Below, one piece after another: positions 63,516-64,000 of a DNA stretch of 64,000 bases (the first letter of the stretch is position 1; each line of letters opens with the position of its first letter). The notes under the pieces were generated by a model. The model was not told the origin of the DNA. It saw nothing but the letters and a program-made list of their open reading frames with translations, and did not search any database. The translations under genes were made by a program, and so were the position numbers. Source of the stretch: Hyphomicrobiales bacterium (GTDB taxonomy: Bacteria; Pseudomonadota; Alphaproteobacteria; Rhizobiales; Devosiaceae); contig JALSII010000005.1 of the NCBI GenBank assembly GCA_026981645.1, positions 1-64,000 on the forward strand, in the 5' to 3' direction.

Positions 63516-64000
63516 TTAGTAATAAACGCCCACAGAAGTCAAATCAGGCATCTCGCCGCCGATGAACTCACTATAGAGTTCTTGCAACCGCCCCGAGCGA
63601 TATGCGCGGTTTATGTAAAGATTGAGATAGTTGATCCAGCCATACTCTTTGCGAAGCGTCATGAAACCAACAATGTCAGCACCAAAGGGGGCAACGGGGC
63701 CCGCTTTAAGGTCGCCAAAGGCACCGGATGCAACCACATTGGCAATACCCGTATCCGTGGAAATCACCGCATCAACACGACCTTGCGATACAGCCATGAA
63801 GGTGTCGGTCTCACTCTGGAAAGTGGAAAGTTTTCCCGGAGCATCCGGCCAGTTGGCAGCTTTATAATCGGTAAAGGAGCTCTCATATGTCGTGCCAATT
63901 GCAGCTCCGACATGGGCATCCTTCAGGTCTTCCCAGGTTTCAATAGTTGAATCCGCGGGCAGTAATGCCTGGAACTGAAACACCATGTAGGGAATGGAAA
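63516..64000 (-). CDS. Polar amino-acid ABC transporter substrate-binding protein (partial, N-terminus outside window)
   Basis: C-terminal ~160 residues of a family-3 periplasmic binding protein. The frame is open to the window edge (SIPYMVFQFQALLPADSTIE), so the ATG at 63986 is internal. The DLKDAHVGAAIGTTYES motif and GRVDAVISTDTGI are typical of the second lobe. It is the first gene of the amino-acid ABC operon. Confidence 0.93.
   Translation of the reverse strand, partial: SIPYMVFQFQALLPADSTIETWEDLKDAHVGAAIGTTYESSFTDYKAANWPDAPGKLSTFQSETDTFMAVSQGRVDAVISTDTGIANVVASGAFGDLKAGPVAPFGADIVGFMTLRKEYGWINYLNLYINRAYRSGRLQELYSEFIGGEMPDLTSVGVYY

Overview
The window looks like chromosomal DNA of an alphaproteobacterium, most likely Hyphomicrobiales (Rhizobiales). 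The grounds are a GC-rich coding style, many ATGA gene overlaps, a dense load of ABC and TRAP uptake systems, a narK-narGHJI locus linked to ubiTUV, CpaB/CpaC pilus genes, minCDE, and GC-rich palindromic intergenic repeats of the type common in that order. I do not assign a genus. No rRNA, tRNA or CRISPR array was recognised.

Layout. Positions 1-4399 (minus) carry a family-5 (peptide/nickel type) ABC operon: a truncated DppC-like permease, a DppB-like permease, a binding protein and an M20 amidohydrolase. A hydroxypyruvate-isomerase-like TIM barrel (4572-5354) is divergent. A repeat-rich spacer with two LacI-type palindromes (5772-5820) precedes a sugar operon (5906-13406): LacI regulator, binding protein, two unusual MalF/MalG-type permeases, a GH63-like glycosidase and an MsiK/UgpC-type ATPase. 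A hemolysin-III-type membrane protein follows.

The nitrate respiration island spans 14296-31327. It holds a cysteine-poor Crp/Fnr regulator (NarR-like), two separate NarK transporters, narGHJI, a cytosolic parvulin, two small proteins, ubiT-ubiU-ubiV for oxygen-independent ubiquinone synthesis behind a perfect FNR box, and two haem proteins (a P460-like cytochrome and a class I cytochrome c). The genes fit together: import of nitrate, reduction by NarGHI, supply of quinol without oxygen, and anaerobic control by FNR-family proteins.

Positions 31375-40262 form a catabolic cluster: RpiR regulator, N-formylglutamate-amidohydrolase-like enzyme, TRAP transporter (DctQ, DctM, DctP), glutamine-synthetase-like gamma-glutamyl ligase, aldehyde dehydrogenase and iron alcohol dehydrogenase. 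I read it as a candidate gamma-glutamylated amino-alcohol pathway (ligate, oxidise alcohol to acid, hydrolyse), and it is the best candidate here for a little-described system.

Positions 40655-46998 are a second complete family-5 ABC operon. Then come a formylglycine-type phosphonate monoesterase/sulfatase-like hydrolase (minus), a DeoR-type regulator with no normal start codon, an inositol-monophosphatase-family enzyme, a Na/Pi-cotransporter-like protein, an SDR plus amidohydrolase pair, and anmK (minus).

Positions 55119-58732 hold an incomplete Tad/Cpa pilus group (CpaB with an odd N-terminal repeat, CpaC secretin, small lipoprotein, TadD-like TPR lipoprotein). minE-minD-minC (minus) follow. 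Between minC and the last operon lie an internally deleted IS630-type element and a fragment of an RHS/YD-repeat gene. A polar amino-acid ABC operon (61389 to the window end, minus) closes the window, its binding-protein gene running off the edge.
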